A DNA stretch of 64,000 nucleotides from Paracidovorax oryzae ATCC 19882 (lineage in GTDB: Bacteria; Pseudomonadota; Gammaproteobacteria; Burkholderiales; Burkholderiaceae_C): contig NZ_JMKU01000010.1 of assembly GCF_000687165.1 (NCBI RefSeq), positions 62,001 to 126,000 of the forward strand. The letters run 5' to 3'. The position numbers were made by a program, and so were the translations under genes. Below, piece after piece: positions 25,932-35,044 of this stretch. Numbering within the stretch: position 1 is the stretch's first letter; every line of letters starts with the position of its first letter. The notes beneath the pieces were generated by a model. That model was not told where the DNA came from and did no database searches. It saw only the letters and a program-made list of their open reading frames with translations.

Positions 25932-25950
25932 TTGTCCATACCGTGGACAA
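25932..25950. promoter_or_regulatory. Perfect inverted repeat, probable IclR operator
   Basis: TTGTCCA-TACCG-TGGACAA: two exact 7-bp arms around a 5-base spacer. It lies 42 bases upstream of the iclR-type start and 59 bases upstream of the Bug-gene start. Many IclR proteins bind short palindromes with a purine-rich right arm in just this position. Binding by the neighbouring regulator is inferred from location. Confidence 0.6.
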
Positions 25951-26009
25951 ACTACTGGCGCGGCCGGGAAGGCAGGCAACAATCCCGGCAACGACCACCA
26001 GGAGACAGC

Positions 26010-27014
26010 ATGCGTTCCATTCCATCCGATTCCCGCTCCATGCCGCGCCGCGCTGCCATGGGCGCCGCCGCGGCCCTGCTGCTGGGCGCCGCCGCCGGTC
26101 CCCTGGCCGCGCAGGAAGCCTTCCCCTCCCGCCCCATCCGCTTCATCGTGCCCTACGCGGCCGGCGGTACCACCGACCTCGTGGCGCGCACGGTGGGCGC
26201 GCGCATGGCGCAGACGCTGGGCCAGCCCGTCGTGATCGACAACCGCGGCGGCGCGGGCGGCAACATCGGCATGGACGCGGTGGCCAAGGCCGCGCCGGAC
26301 GGCTACACCGTGGGCATGGGCGCGATCTCGACCAACGCGCTGAACCCGCACATCTACAAGAAGATGCCCTTCGACCCGCGCAAGGACTTCACGCCCGTGG
26401 GCCTGCTGGGCCAATCGACCATCGTGCTGGAGGCCGGCCCCGCGCTGCCTGTGAAGAACGTGGCCGAACTGATCGACTACGCACGCAAGCACCCCGGCCT
26501 GCCGTTCTCCACCGCGGGCGCGGGCACCTCCATGCACCTGGCCGGCGTGCTGTTCGGGCAGCTGAGCAAGACCGAATGGACGCACGTGCCCTACAAGGGC
26601 AGCGCCCCGCTCATCACCGACCTGATCGCGGGCCAGGTGCCCGTGGCCTTCGACAACCTGCCCGCGTCGCTGCCGCACATCCAGGCCGGCAAGCTGCGGG
26701 CGCTGGCCGTGGCGGGATCACAGCGCTCACCCGCCCTGCCCGACGTGCCCACCCTGGCCGAATCGGGCCTGGCCGGCTATGCGGTGGAGCCATGGTTCGG
26801 GGTCTATGGTCCCGCGGGCATGCCGGCCGCGGTGGTGCAGCGCCTGGACAAGGCCCTGCAGGAAGCGCTGGCCGACCCCGCCGTGAAGGACCGCCTGCAG
26901 GCCGCCGGCTTCACGCCGCGCGGCTCCTCCGCGGCCGAGCTGGGTGCGCTGACGCTGCGCGAGTACGACCGCCTGGGCCAGGTGGCCCGCAAGGCCGGGA
27001 TGACCGTGGACTGA
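26010..27014 (+). CDS. Bug-family tripartite tricarboxylate transporter receptor
   Basis: 334 residues from the ATG at 26010 (ribosome site AGGAGA). The signal peptide includes RRAAMGAAAALLLGAAAG and probably ends at PLAAQ. FPSRPIRFIVPYAAGGTTDLVAR and the DNRGGAGGNIGMDAVAKA segment are the ligand-carboxylate loops of Bug periplasmic receptors. PDGYTVGMG and VPTLAESGL are further family marks. No TctA/TctB membrane subunits are nearby, which is usual for orphan Bug genes in this family of bacteria. It probably delivers an aromatic or carboxylic acid for the adjacent enzyme. Confidence 0.9.
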   Translation: MRSIPSDSRSMPRRAAMGAAAALLLGAAAGPLAAQEAFPSRPIRFIVPYAAGGTTDLVARTVGARMAQTLGQPVVIDNRGGAGGNIGMDAVAKAAPDGYTVGMGAISTNALNPHIYKKMPFDPRKDFTPVGLLGQSTIVLEAGPALPVKNVAELIDYARKHPGLPFSTAGAGTSMHLAGVLFGQLSKTEWTHVPYKGSAPLITDLIAGQVPVAFDNLPASLPHIQAGKLRALAVAGSQRSPALPDVPTLAESGLAGYAVEPWFGVYGPAGMPAAVVQRLDKALQEALADPAVKDRLQAAGFTPRGSSAAELGALTLREYDRLGQVARKAGMTVD

Positions 27015-27023
27015 AGCTCCGCC

Positions 27024-28289
27024 ATGCCACAGCACACCGACGCCACCCACGACCCATCCCTGCGCAGCTGGGTCGAATCCGCCAACGCCGCGGGCTGCGA
27101 CTTTCCCATCCAGAACCTGCCCTTCGGCCGCTTCCGCGCGCAGGATGGCAGTGCCCGCATCGGCGTGGCCATCGGCGACCGGATCCTGGACCTGCAGGCC
27201 GCGGGCCTCGTGGCCGGCGACGACATGAACGCGCTGATGGCCGCAGGGCCGCAGGCGCGCCGGGCCCTGCGCGCGCGGCTGTCGCAGGGCCTCGCCGCCG
27301 GCAGCCCGCAGCAGGCCGCATGGCAGGGCGCGCTGCTGCCGCAGGCGGGCACCGGGATGCTCGTGCCCTGCCGCATCGGCGACTACACCGACTTCTACAC
27401 CAGCGTGCACCACGCCACCAACGTGGGCCGGCAGTTCCGCCCCGACAACCCGCTGCTGCCCAACTACCAGTGGGTGCCCATCGGCTACCACGGCCGCGCG
27501 TCCTCCATCGGCGTGAGCGGCGCGGCAGTGCGGCGCCCCCGCGGCCAGCTCAAGGCCCCCGATGCCGCGGCGCCCGTGCTCGCGCCCAGCCGGCGGCTGG
27601 ACTACGAACTGGAACTGGGATGGTTCATCGGTGCGGGCAACGCGCAGGGCGAACCCATCGGCATCGGCGAGGCGGAAGAGCACCTGTTCGGCGTCGCGCT
27701 CTTCAACGACTGGAGCGCGCGCGACATCCAGGGCTGGGAGTACCAGCCGCTGGGCCCGTTCCTCTCGAAGAATTTCGCGAGCACGCTCTCGCCCTGGGTG
27801 GTGACGCTGGAGGCCCTGGCGCCGTTCCGCGCGCCCTTCACGCGGCCGGAGGAGGACCCACAGCCCCTGCCCTACCTGGACTCACCCGCCCACCGCGCCG
27901 CGGGCGCCTTCGACATCACGCTGGAAGTGCTGCTGCAGACGGAGCGCATGCGCACTCAGGGCCTGCCGCCAGTGCGGCTGTCACGCACCGGCACCACGCG
28001 CGCCGCCTACTGGACGCCCGCGCAGCTGGTGGCGCACCACACGGTGAACGGCTGCAACCTGCAGAGCGGCGACCTGCTCGGCTCGGGCACCCTGTCCGGC
28101 CCCGGCCCGCAGGAGGCCGGCTCGCTGCTGGAACTGGCCGCGGCCGGTCGCCAGCCCGTGCGCCTGCCCACGGGCGAGGAGCGCAGCTTCCTGGAGGACG
28201 GCGACACGGTCACGCTGCGCGGCTGGTGCGAGCGCGAGGGCGCGGTGCGCATCGGGCTGGGCGAGGCCAGCGGGACGATCTCCGGCTGA
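27024..28289 (+). CDS. fahA: Fumarylacetoacetase
   Basis: 421 residues, 9 bases after the Bug gene. It is full length for fumarylacetoacetate hydrolase (EC 3.7.1.2), the last enzyme of tyrosine/homogentisate breakdown, giving fumarate and acetoacetate. The N-terminal domain (NLPFGRF, AIGDRILDL) precedes the catalytic part with DYTDFYTSVHHATNVG (metal Asp and catalytic His), the acidic metal ligands near LDYELELGWFIG, and LFNDWSARDIQGWEY. The usual partners (homogentisate dioxygenase, maleylacetoacetate isomerase) are not adjacent, though a GST lies 2 kb upstream. Confidence 0.9.
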   Translation: MPQHTDATHDPSLRSWVESANAAGCDFPIQNLPFGRFRAQDGSARIGVAIGDRILDLQAAGLVAGDDMNALMAAGPQARRALRARLSQGLAAGSPQQAAWQGALLPQAGTGMLVPCRIGDYTDFYTSVHHATNVGRQFRPDNPLLPNYQWVPIGYHGRASSIGVSGAAVRRPRGQLKAPDAAAPVLAPSRRLDYELELGWFIGAGNAQGEPIGIGEAEEHLFGVALFNDWSARDIQGWEYQPLGPFLSKNFASTLSPWVVTLEALAPFRAPFTRPEEDPQPLPYLDSPAHRAAGAFDITLEVLLQTERMRTQGLPPVRLSRTGTTRAAYWTPAQLVAHHTVNGCNLQSGDLLGSGTLSGPGPQEAGSLLELAAAGRQPVRLPTGEERSFLEDGDTVTLRGWCEREGAVRIGLGEASGTISG

Positions 28290-28318
28290 CGGCGCCCGTC
28301 ACGCGTGCCGCGGGCCGG

Positions 28319-29914
28319 TCATTTCTCGACCTTCAGCACGCGCCAGTCGATGCGGTTGTCGGCGCGGTGCGGCAGCTCCACCTTCTGCGTGGCGGCCCAG
28401 GGAATGATCTGGTTGTAGAGCGGGATGTGCGAGATCAGCTCGTGGTCCTTCAACAGGGCCTGCTCGATGAGGCCGTTGCGCGTCGCGGCATCGGTTTCCT
28501 TCTTGATCCGCTCGATCAGCGCGTCCTGCTGCGGGTCGGAGAAGCGGCCCAGGTTGAAGTTGCCGTCGCCGCCCGCGCCGGGCGAGCGGACCAGCGACTG
28601 CAGCGAATAGAACGCATCGAAGGTCGGCACGCCCCAGCCCAGCAGGTAGATGCTGGCCTCGTTGCGCTGGATCATCGGGAAGTACGTGGCGAACGGCTGG
28701 GTGCGCAGCTTCGCGCGCACGCCCACCTTGGCCCACTGCGCCGTGATCGCCTGGCAGAGCTGCTCGTCGTTCGTGTAGCGGCCCGCGCTGCACGCGAAAT
28801 CGACCTCGAAGCCCTGCGGATAGCCCGCATCGGCCAGCAGCTTCTGCGCGGCGGCGGGGTCGTAGGGCCAGCGCACGTCGGCCTTCTGCGTCCAGCCGTT
28901 CACCTGCCGCGCGATGAGCGCGCCGGTAGGCTGCGCGAGGCCGCGCAGCGTCACGCGCTGGATGGTCTGGATGTCGATCGCCTGGTAGAGCGCGCGACGG
29001 ACGCGCACGTCCTTGAGCGGGTTCTTGCCCTTCACGCTCGATCCGGACAGTTCCTCGCGGAACTGGTCCAGGCCCAGGAACAGCGTACGGTTCTCCGGAC
29101 CTTCCAGCACCTTGAAGCCCTGCGTCTGGCGCACGCGCGCGATGTCCTGCGGGCTGGGATCGAGCACGAAGTCCACCTCGCCCGACAGCAGCGCCGCGGT
29201 GCGGGTCGCATCGGATTTGATCGGGGTATAGACCACATCGGTCACGTTGCCGGCGAATTTGCCCTTGCCCCACCAGTGGGGATTGGCCGCGAGCACGGTG
29301 CGCTGGTCGGGCGACCACGACTTGAGCACGAACGGACCCGTGCCCAGCGCGTTGCGGTGCGTGTAGGGCTCGTCGCTGGTCTTGATGTCCTTGGGGGTGG
29401 TCGCGTTGTTCTTCTCGGCCCAGGGCTTGCTCAGGATGCGCAGCTCGGTGAGCTGGTTCACCAGCACCGGGTTGGGCACGTCCGAGAAGATGTCGATGGT
29501 CTGCGCATCGACCGCCTGCACGCGGTCGATGCCCTGGGCATAGACCGCGTAGTTGGAGGTCTTAGCCTTCGCGCGCTCCAGCGAGAACTTCACGTCCTCG
29601 GCCGTGAGCGGCGAGCCGTCGCTGAACTTCACGCCCTGCCGCAGGGTGAGGCGCAGCTGGGTCGGGCTCACCTGCTTCCAGGCGGTGGCCAGCTGCGGCT
29701 CGGGCTTGAAGGTCTTGCTGTTGTATTCGACCAGCGTCTCGTACACCGCCGAATGCAGCACATTGTTCGGGCCCACGTTGTGGGCATGCACGTCCCAGGT
29801 GGTCACGTCGGCCGAGCGGGCAAAACGGAAAGTGGCCGCCTGCGTTGCCAGGGGCAGGGCTGCCGTGAGCGAGGCCGCGAGCGCGGCCGCCAGGAGGGTT
29901 CTGGAAAATCGCAT
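28319..29914 (-). CDS. Peptide/nickel-type ABC transporter substrate-binding protein
   Basis: 531 residues from the ATG at 29914. The signal peptide is RTLLAAALAASLTAALPLAT followed by QAA. The body is an SBP_bac_5 receptor: TFRFARSADVTTWDVHAHN, the LRLTLRQGVKFSDGSPLTAE motif, and a long lobe with YEVDFACSAGRYTNDEQ-type sequence near residue 390. Such receptors feed di/oligopeptides or related compounds to a Dpp/Opp-type transporter. No permease or ATPase gene is in the window, so it either serves a distant transporter or is an orphan. It is convergent with fahA. Confidence 0.85.
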   Translation of the reverse strand: MRFSRTLLAAALAASLTAALPLATQAATFRFARSADVTTWDVHAHNVGPNNVLHSAVYETLVEYNSKTFKPEPQLATAWKQVSPTQLRLTLRQGVKFSDGSPLTAEDVKFSLERAKAKTSNYAVYAQGIDRVQAVDAQTIDIFSDVPNPVLVNQLTELRILSKPWAEKNNATTPKDIKTSDEPYTHRNALGTGPFVLKSWSPDQRTVLAANPHWWGKGKFAGNVTDVVYTPIKSDATRTAALLSGEVDFVLDPSPQDIARVRQTQGFKVLEGPENRTLFLGLDQFREELSGSSVKGKNPLKDVRVRRALYQAIDIQTIQRVTLRGLAQPTGALIARQVNGWTQKADVRWPYDPAAAQKLLADAGYPQGFEVDFACSAGRYTNDEQLCQAITAQWAKVGVRAKLRTQPFATYFPMIQRNEASIYLLGWGVPTFDAFYSLQSLVRSPGAGGDGNFNLGRFSDPQQDALIERIKKETDAATRNGLIEQALLKDHELISHIPLYNQIIPWAATQKVELPHRADNRIDWRVLKVEK

Positions 29915-30049
29915 GGTGGTGTCTTCTTCTTGAATGGGGCTGCTCCGCAGCGAGGGTGCCACTATGCCAAGCTGCCCCTGCCTGCAGAACGACTTTGTGG
30001 TTGTATCGATATGCGGGGCGCAGGCGCAGCCCGCGTCCCTGTCGCCAAT

Positions 30050-30922
30050 TCAGCGGTGGCCGCCCTGGAGCATGCGCACCGCCTGCGGCAGCGACCGCGC
30101 CTCGGGCAGGAAGCGGTCGAGCGCGGCCCCGAGCACCACGGCGCACAGCACCGCGCCCAGCAGGGGCTTCCAGGTGAGGCGCACGGCGGCCGCGAGCCAG
30201 CCCGCGCGCTCCACGCCCATGGCGGCGCGCGCCGTGGCATAGGAGAAAGCCAGTTCCACCGCCACGGCCAGCAGCACGTCGAAGCCGAAGTACAGCAGCG
30301 CGAGCGCCCCCGCGCCGAACAGCACGGCCGCGCCGATGAGAAAAATCGCCACCACGGGCACGACCACCACCGCGCCCTCGTCGGCCTCGGCGGCGGCGCC
30401 CAGGGCATTGCCCGCCATGTCGCCCAGGGCGTCGCCGAAGTGCCCGTCGGCCCCGGCCCCCGCGAAATCGCCGCCGCCGGACTGCGGCAGCGTGGGCGAT
30501 CGCCCGCCGGCACTGCGCACGGCCCGTGCGGCCAAGTCTCCGGCGTCGTACAGGGCGTCGGCCACGTCGAGCACATCCACGCCGCTGGAGGCATCCACAT
30601 CCCCCTCGCCCCGGTCCCGCGCGTTCCGGGCAGGCAACCGCACGAGCCGAGCCGCCCAGAGCCGCAGGACCAGCAGGTAGGCGACATAGCCCGCCCCGAG
30701 CGTGGCCAGGTAACGCACGGCGAGCGACTCCACGCCCAGCACCATCTGCGTGTGCGAAACCGCCCACATGAAGGCCATCATGAAGGCACCGATGCACCAG
30801 CCGTGCACTCGCAGCTGGTAGCGGCTCAGCAGCGAAGCCTCCAGCGTCCGTCCGGGCGTGCGCACGCGGCGCCAGTTCGATCCCCCGGCGCGCTGGCCGG
30901 GCCGCGTACGCCCGGCGGGCAT
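30050..30922 (-). CDS. Polytopic membrane protein of unknown function, coupled to alr
   Basis: 290 residues. Its ATG (30922) shares one base with the alr stop (TGATG), so translation is probably coupled. Hydrophobic segments lie near residues 50-70 and 78-98, then a 75-residue polar, Asp/Gly-rich region, then three more helices (VVVVPVVAIFLIGAAVLF, ALALLYFGFDVLLAVAVEL, WKPLLGAVLCAVVLGAAL). It ends FLPEARSLPQAVRMLQGG. I recognise no domain. Coupling to alanine racemase hints at a cell-envelope role, but that is weak inference. Confidence 0.7.
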   Translation of the reverse strand: MPAGRTRPGQRAGGSNWRRVRTPGRTLEASLLSRYQLRVHGWCIGAFMMAFMWAVSHTQMVLGVESLAVRYLATLGAGYVAYLLVLRLWAARLVRLPARNARDRGEGDVDASSGVDVLDVADALYDAGDLAARAVRSAGGRSPTLPQSGGGDFAGAGADGHFGDALGDMAGNALGAAAEADEGAVVVVPVVAIFLIGAAVLFGAGALALLYFGFDVLLAVAVELAFSYATARAAMGVERAGWLAAAVRLTWKPLLGAVLCAVVLGAALDRFLPEARSLPQAVRMLQGGHR

Positions 30923-32031
30923 CAGTCCACCACCACCGGCACCCGCGGCGCCAGGGCGCACATCAGCTCGTAGCCCACGGTGCCGGCCGGCTGCGCCACA
31001 TCGTCGATGCACAGCACGGCCCCGCAGGACGCCCGCCCCCAGAGCGTGGCCTCGCTGCCCACGCCCGCTTCCACGCCCGCCTCGTGCAGCGGCGAGAGAT
31101 CCACGGTGATCATGTCCATGCTCACCCGTCCCACGGTGCGGGTGCGCACGCCGTTCACCAGCACCGGCGTGCCCGTGGGGGCATGGCGGGGATAGCCATC
31201 GGCGTAGCCGCAGGCCACCACGCCGATGGCGAGCGGCCGGTCCGCCGTGAAGGAAGACCCGTACCCCACCGTATCCCCGGGCTGCAGCTGCTGGGTGCCG
31301 ATGATGCGCGCCGACAGCGTCATGGTGGGTGCGAGGCCCCAGTGCGCTGCCGTGTGTTCGGGGTGGTCGGCGGCGGCGCCATAGAGCACGATGCCCGCAC
31401 GCACCCAGTCACCGCGCACCCGCGCGTCGCCACCGGCATGCCGCAGGGTGGCGGCGCTATTGCTGACCGTGCGCTCGCCCGGCAGGTCCTGCGTGGCGGT
31501 GCAGAAGGCTTCGATCTGGTGGGCGATGCCGCGCGGCCCGTCGGCGTCGCTGAAGTGGGTCATGAACGAGATTTCGTCCACCTGCGTCAGCGCATTCAGG
31601 CGCGCCCAGGCCGCCCGGTAGCGCGCCGGCGGGAAGCCCAGGCGGTTCATGCCCGAATTCATCTTGAGAAAGACCCGGTGCGGAGCATGCGTCTTGTGCG
31701 CGGAAAGCCAGTCGATCTGCTCGTCGCAATGCACCACGTGCCAAAGCGACAGGCGCGAGCACAGTTCCAGGTCGCGCGGCTCGAACACCCCCTCCAGCAG
31801 CAGGATGGGCCCCCGCCATCCCAGCTGGCGCACCCGCTCGGCCTCGCCCAGGTCCAGCAGCGCGAAGCCGTCCGCCCCGCGCAGCCCTTCGAACGCGCGC
31901 TCGATGCCGTGGCCGTAGGCATTGGCCTTGACCACGGCCCACACGCGGGCGTCGGGCGTGGCGGCACGGGCGCGCGCCAGGTTTTGCTGCAGTGCAGCAG
32001 TGTGGATCGTGGCTTGTATGGGGCGCGGCAT
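30922..32031 (-). CDS. alr: Alanine racemase
   Basis: 369 residues. This PLP enzyme interconverts L- and D-alanine for peptidoglycan. Catalytic Lys35 sits in [13 protein letters not shown], the second catalytic base Tyr in [13 protein letters not shown], and the C-terminal beta domain shows [29 protein letters not shown] is the usual substrate/barrel loop. It is transcribed away from lplT with 139 bases between starts and leads a two-gene unit with the membrane protein. Confidence 0.95.
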   Translation of the reverse strand: MPRPIQATIHTAALQQNLARARAATPDARVWAVVKANAYGHGIERAFEGLRGADGFALLDLGEAERVRQLGWRGPILLLEGVFEPRDLELCSRLSLWHVVHCDEQIDWLSAHKTHAPHRVFLKMNSGMNRLGFPPARYRAAWARLNALTQVDEISFMTHFSDADGPRGIAHQIEAFCTATQDLPGERTVSNSAATLRHAGGDARVRGDWVRAGIVLYGAAADHPEHTAAHWGLAPTMTLSARIIGTQQLQPGDTVGYGSSFTADRPLAIGVVACGYADGYPRHAPTGTPVLVNGVRTRTVGRVSMDMITVDLSPLHEAGVEAGVGSEATLWGRASCGAVLCIDDVAQPAGTVGYELMCALAPRVPVVVD

Positions 32032-32170
32032 GGAGGCTGGACGGCAGGTGGAAAGGGGGGAATTCTGGCATCGGAGCGTATAGGGCGCGTGATATAACCG
32101 CCAGTCACTTGCAGCCGGGTCCGAGATTTAACAGGGCATCAGTTCCGCTGATGCACCCCACAGCCATTCG

Positions 32171-33451
32171 ATGAAGCGCGGTTTCTACACCATCATGTCG
32201 GCGCAGTTCTGCAGCTCGCTGGCCGACAACGCACTCTTCGTGGCGGCCGTCGAACTGCTGCGCACCAACGGCTCCCCGGAATGGCAGCGGGCCGCGCTGG
32301 TGCCGATGTTCGCCCTGTTCTACGTGGTGCTGGCCCCCTTCGTCGGGGCCTTCGCGGACGCGATGCCCAAGGGCAAGGTCATGTTCGTGAGCAACGCGAT
32401 CAAGGTCGTCGGCTGCCTCATGATGCTGTTCGGATCCCACCCGCTCATCGCCTATGCCGTGGTGGGCCTGGGCGCAGCGGCCTACTCCCCCGCCAAGTAC
32501 GGCATCCTCACCGAACTGCTGCCGGCCTCGCAGCTGGTCAAGGCCAACGGCTGGATCGAGGGCCTCACGATCGCCTCCATCATCCTGGGCGTGCTGCTGG
32601 GCGGACAGCTGGTGGGCCCCAACATCTCCGGATGGCTGCTGTCGGTGGACATCCCGTTCGTGGACACCGGCGTGGACACCGCGGCCGAAGCGGCCATCGC
32701 CACGCTCATCACCGTCTATCTCGCCGCCGCCTGGTTCAACACCCGCATTCCGCACACCGGTGTCGAAATGCGCCCCATGCCGCGCAACCCGCTGGCGCTG
32801 CTCCCCGATTTCTGGGCCTGCAACAACCGCCTCTGGCGCGACAAGCTCGGGCAGATCTCCCTGGCCACCACCACCCTCTTCTGGGGCGCAGGCGGCAACC
32901 TGAAATTCATCGTGCTGGCCTGGGCGGCCGCCGCGCTGGCCTACAACACCACCCAGGCCTCGGCGCTCACGGGCGTGGTGGCCATCGGCACCGCGGTGGG
33001 TGCCGTGGTGGCCTCCATGCGCATGCGGCTGGACATGGCCACCAAGGTCATCCCTCTGGGCATCGCCATGGGCGTGCTGCTGATCCTGATGGTGTTCATC
33101 AAGAGCATCTGGATCGCCATTCCCTTCCTGATCCTGCTGGGCGGGCTGGGCGGCTACCTGGTCGTGCCCATGAACGCGCTGTTGCAGCACCGCGGGCACA
33201 ACCTCATGGGCGCCGGCCGGTCCATCGCCGTGCAGAACTTCAACGAACAGGCGGCCATCCTGGGGCTGGGTGCGTTCTACAGCCTCTCGCTCAAGATGGG
33301 GCTGTCGGTGTTCGGCGCGATCACGGCCTTCGGGCTCGTGGTGGCAGGCGTGATGTGGCTGATCCGGCGCTGGCACATCCACAATTGCACCCGCCATCAC
33401 GACGAGGTGGAGCACCTGCTGCACCTCGCGCGGCACGACCACCACCACTGA
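32171..33451 (+). CDS. lplT: Lysophospholipid transporter LplT
   Basis: 426 residues with about 12 membrane spans. KRGFYTIMSAQFCSSLADNA and the FVGAFADAMPKGKVMFVSNA loop are the LplT signature. The protein flips lyso-phosphatidylethanolamine into the cytoplasm for re-acylation; in E. coli the acyltransferase Aas is beside it, but here no aas gene follows. The C-terminus is His-rich (HNCTRHHDEVEHLLHLARHD, then a further His cluster), an odd tail that could bind metal. Confidence 0.9.
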   Translation: MKRGFYTIMSAQFCSSLADNALFVAAVELLRTNGSPEWQRAALVPMFALFYVVLAPFVGAFADAMPKGKVMFVSNAIKVVGCLMMLFGSHPLIAYAVVGLGAAAYSPAKYGILTELLPASQLVKANGWIEGLTIASIILGVLLGGQLVGPNISGWLLSVDIPFVDTGVDTAAEAAIATLITVYLAAAWFNTRIPHTGVEMRPMPRNPLALLPDFWACNNRLWRDKLGQISLATTTLFWGAGGNLKFIVLAWAAAALAYNTTQASALTGVVAIGTAVGAVVASMRMRLDMATKVIPLGIAMGVLLILMVFIKSIWIAIPFLILLGGLGGYLVVPMNALLQHRGHNLMGAGRSIAVQNFNEQAAILGLGAFYSLSLKMGLSVFGAITAFGLVVAGVMWLIRRWHIHNCTRHHDEVEHLLHLARHDHHH

Positions 33452-33536
33452 AGTACCGGCCCCCGGTGGGCCGCGCACGGTGCCGGCGCGCGCGGCCCCT
33501 TCTGGCGCCCGCCGCCGTTCCGGCCCGGATTTCTCC

Positions 33537-34412
33537 ATGACCTCCCCGCTGCCCATCCTCGCCCTGCTGTTCAATGCCTTCGTCTGGGGGCTGGCATGGT
33601 GGCCCTTCCGGCTGATGCACGCAGCAGGCCTGCACCCGCTCTGGGCCACGGCAGTGATGTATTGCGGCGTGCTGGTCGCGCTGCTGGCGTTGCGCCCGGG
33701 CCTCTGGGCGCAGGTGCGCGCGCATCCGCAGCTCTGGCTGCTCGCCCTCAGCTCGGGACTGAACAATGTGGCCTTCAACTGGGCGGTCACCGTGGGCGAC
33801 GTGGTGCGCGTGATCCTGCTGTTCTACCTCATGCCCGCCTGGGCGGTGCTGCTGGCCTGGAAGGTGCTCGGCGAGCGCCCCACGGCCGGGGCGATCGCGC
33901 GGCTGGCGCTGGCCTTCGCAGGCGTGGTGCTGGTGATCTGGCCCGGGGACGCGTCCGCGCAGGCACTGCTGCACGGGCTGTCGATGGCCGACGGCCTCGC
34001 CCTGCTGGGCGGCTTCATGTTCGCGCTCACCAACGTCACGCTGCGGCGCCTGCACGCGGTGCCGGGGCAGGCCCGCATGTTCTCGATGTTCGGCGGCTGC
34101 ATGCTGATGGCGCTCGTGGTGGGCACGATCGGCCTGCACGCGGGCGTGGTGGAGCCCTTCCCCGCGCCGAACGCCACCTGGATCGCCACGGCGGCGCTGC
34201 TCGCGGGCGTGCTGCTGCTGGGCAACTGGGCGCTGCAGTTCGGCGCGTCCCGGCTGGCGGCGGGCACGACGGCGATCGTGATGCTCTCGGAAGTGGTGTT
34301 CGCCAGCGTGTCGTCGGTGCTGCTGTCGGCGGCCACGCTGCAGCCGCGCACGCTGCTGGGTGGCGGCATGATCGTGCTGGCCGCGCTGCTGGCTTCGCTG
34401 CAGCGGCGCTGA
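33537..34412 (+). CDS. EamA/DMT-family transporter
   Basis: 291 residues from the ATG at 33537, 85 bases after lplT. Ten hydrophobic segments form two EamA halves (ALLFNAFVWGLAWWPFRLMH opens the first, ALLGGFMFALTNVTLRRLH the second). VGDVVRVILLFYLMPAWAVL is a typical helix-3/4 region. The substrate is unknown. It is the last gene before the accessory region. Confidence 0.85.
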   Translation: MTSPLPILALLFNAFVWGLAWWPFRLMHAAGLHPLWATAVMYCGVLVALLALRPGLWAQVRAHPQLWLLALSSGLNNVAFNWAVTVGDVVRVILLFYLMPAWAVLLAWKVLGERPTAGAIARLALAFAGVVLVIWPGDASAQALLHGLSMADGLALLGGFMFALTNVTLRRLHAVPGQARMFSMFGGCMLMALVVGTIGLHAGVVEPFPAPNATWIATAALLAGVLLLGNWALQFGASRLAAGTTAIVMLSEVVFASVSSVLLSAATLQPRTLLGGGMIVLAALLASLQRR

Positions 34413-34415
34413 GCA

Positions 34416-34453
34416 CGGGGCCAGGCGGCTGACGGCCAGTAAAAACGGCCCCG
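34416..34453. other. Inverted repeat downstream of the EamA gene
   Basis: CGGGGCC (34416-34422) and GGCCCCG (34447-34453) form a 7-bp stem with a 24-base loop right after the stop codon. There is no T-run. It may mark the end of the upstream transcript and the boundary of the accessory cluster. The following 34454-34555 contains GGACAATTACACT, the only promoter-like A+T patch before the cluster. Confidence 0.35.
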
Positions 34454-34555
34454 GACAATTACACTGCCACGATCGGGAGCGGCAGCCCCCGGCCCATTTC
34501 CCGGGACTCGCCCCTCTCGCCCAACAGCCTTTGTCAGCTATTGCAGCACATACCC

Positions 34556-35026
34556 ATGGTTCGTTCGCTATTGGATACGAGGCGCACGGGGATCGCTACA
34601 TCCCAGGCCAGCATGCTTGCCACCGACACACCGGAGGGCCCGGCTCTTCAGTCCAGGCTGAGGCAGAAAAGATCGGCTGCCTATGTACAGGCCATGGCAC
34701 AGCTGGATGCCGGCGGTCATGTGCAGAGCCCTGCAGCACGGCAAGCACTGCTGGATGCCATCCGCCAGGAACTGCCCGACATCGCAGTCGATGCGCTGCC
34801 GCTGGGGATTGTGGCGCGCTGCCATCTCGGCCCCCCGCACGAGGTTCACACACTGGACTGCAGCGCACGGATCATTCGGCACTTCAAATCCCATGAAGCT
34901 CTCCCAACCCAGCTGGAACATGCCCGCAGTCTGGCCCTACACCCAGGCTATGCTTTTGTAGAGGTGTATGCCACACGCTTGATCGCGGTCAGCCTTTCAG
35001 GGCAGACGGCGCTCATCGATGTTTGA
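34556..35026 (+). CDS. Uncharacterised protein, first gene of the AAA+ cluster
   Basis: 156 residues from the ATG at 34556; a TTG at 34541 is a less likely start. It appears soluble with no signal peptide. The middle is helical (SRLRQKRSAAYVQAMAQLDA, ARQALLDAIRQELPDIAVD), and the C-terminus ends in alternating hydrophobics (AFVEVYATRLIAVSLSGQTA), suggesting a small alpha/beta domain. I recognise no family. It is 18 bases upstream of the 555-residue membrane protein in a tight same-strand cluster, so it very probably works with it. Confidence 0.65.
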   Translation: MVRSLLDTRRTGIATSQASMLATDTPEGPALQSRLRQKRSAAYVQAMAQLDAGGHVQSPAARQALLDAIRQELPDIAVDALPLGIVARCHLGPPHEVHTLDCSARIIRHFKSHEALPTQLEHARSLALHPGYAFVEVYATRLIAVSLSGQTALIDV

Positions 35027-35044
35027 ACACCGCCACCAAGCGCC

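Noticed and set aside
25943-30973. A 1,676-codon open frame on the + strand crossing the Bug, fumarylacetoacetase, ABC receptor and alr-linked genes
   Set aside because: It is an antisense or out-of-frame shadow produced by high GC content. Its product is Arg/Ala/Gly/His-rich without domains, and the real genes in other frames carry clear family motifs.
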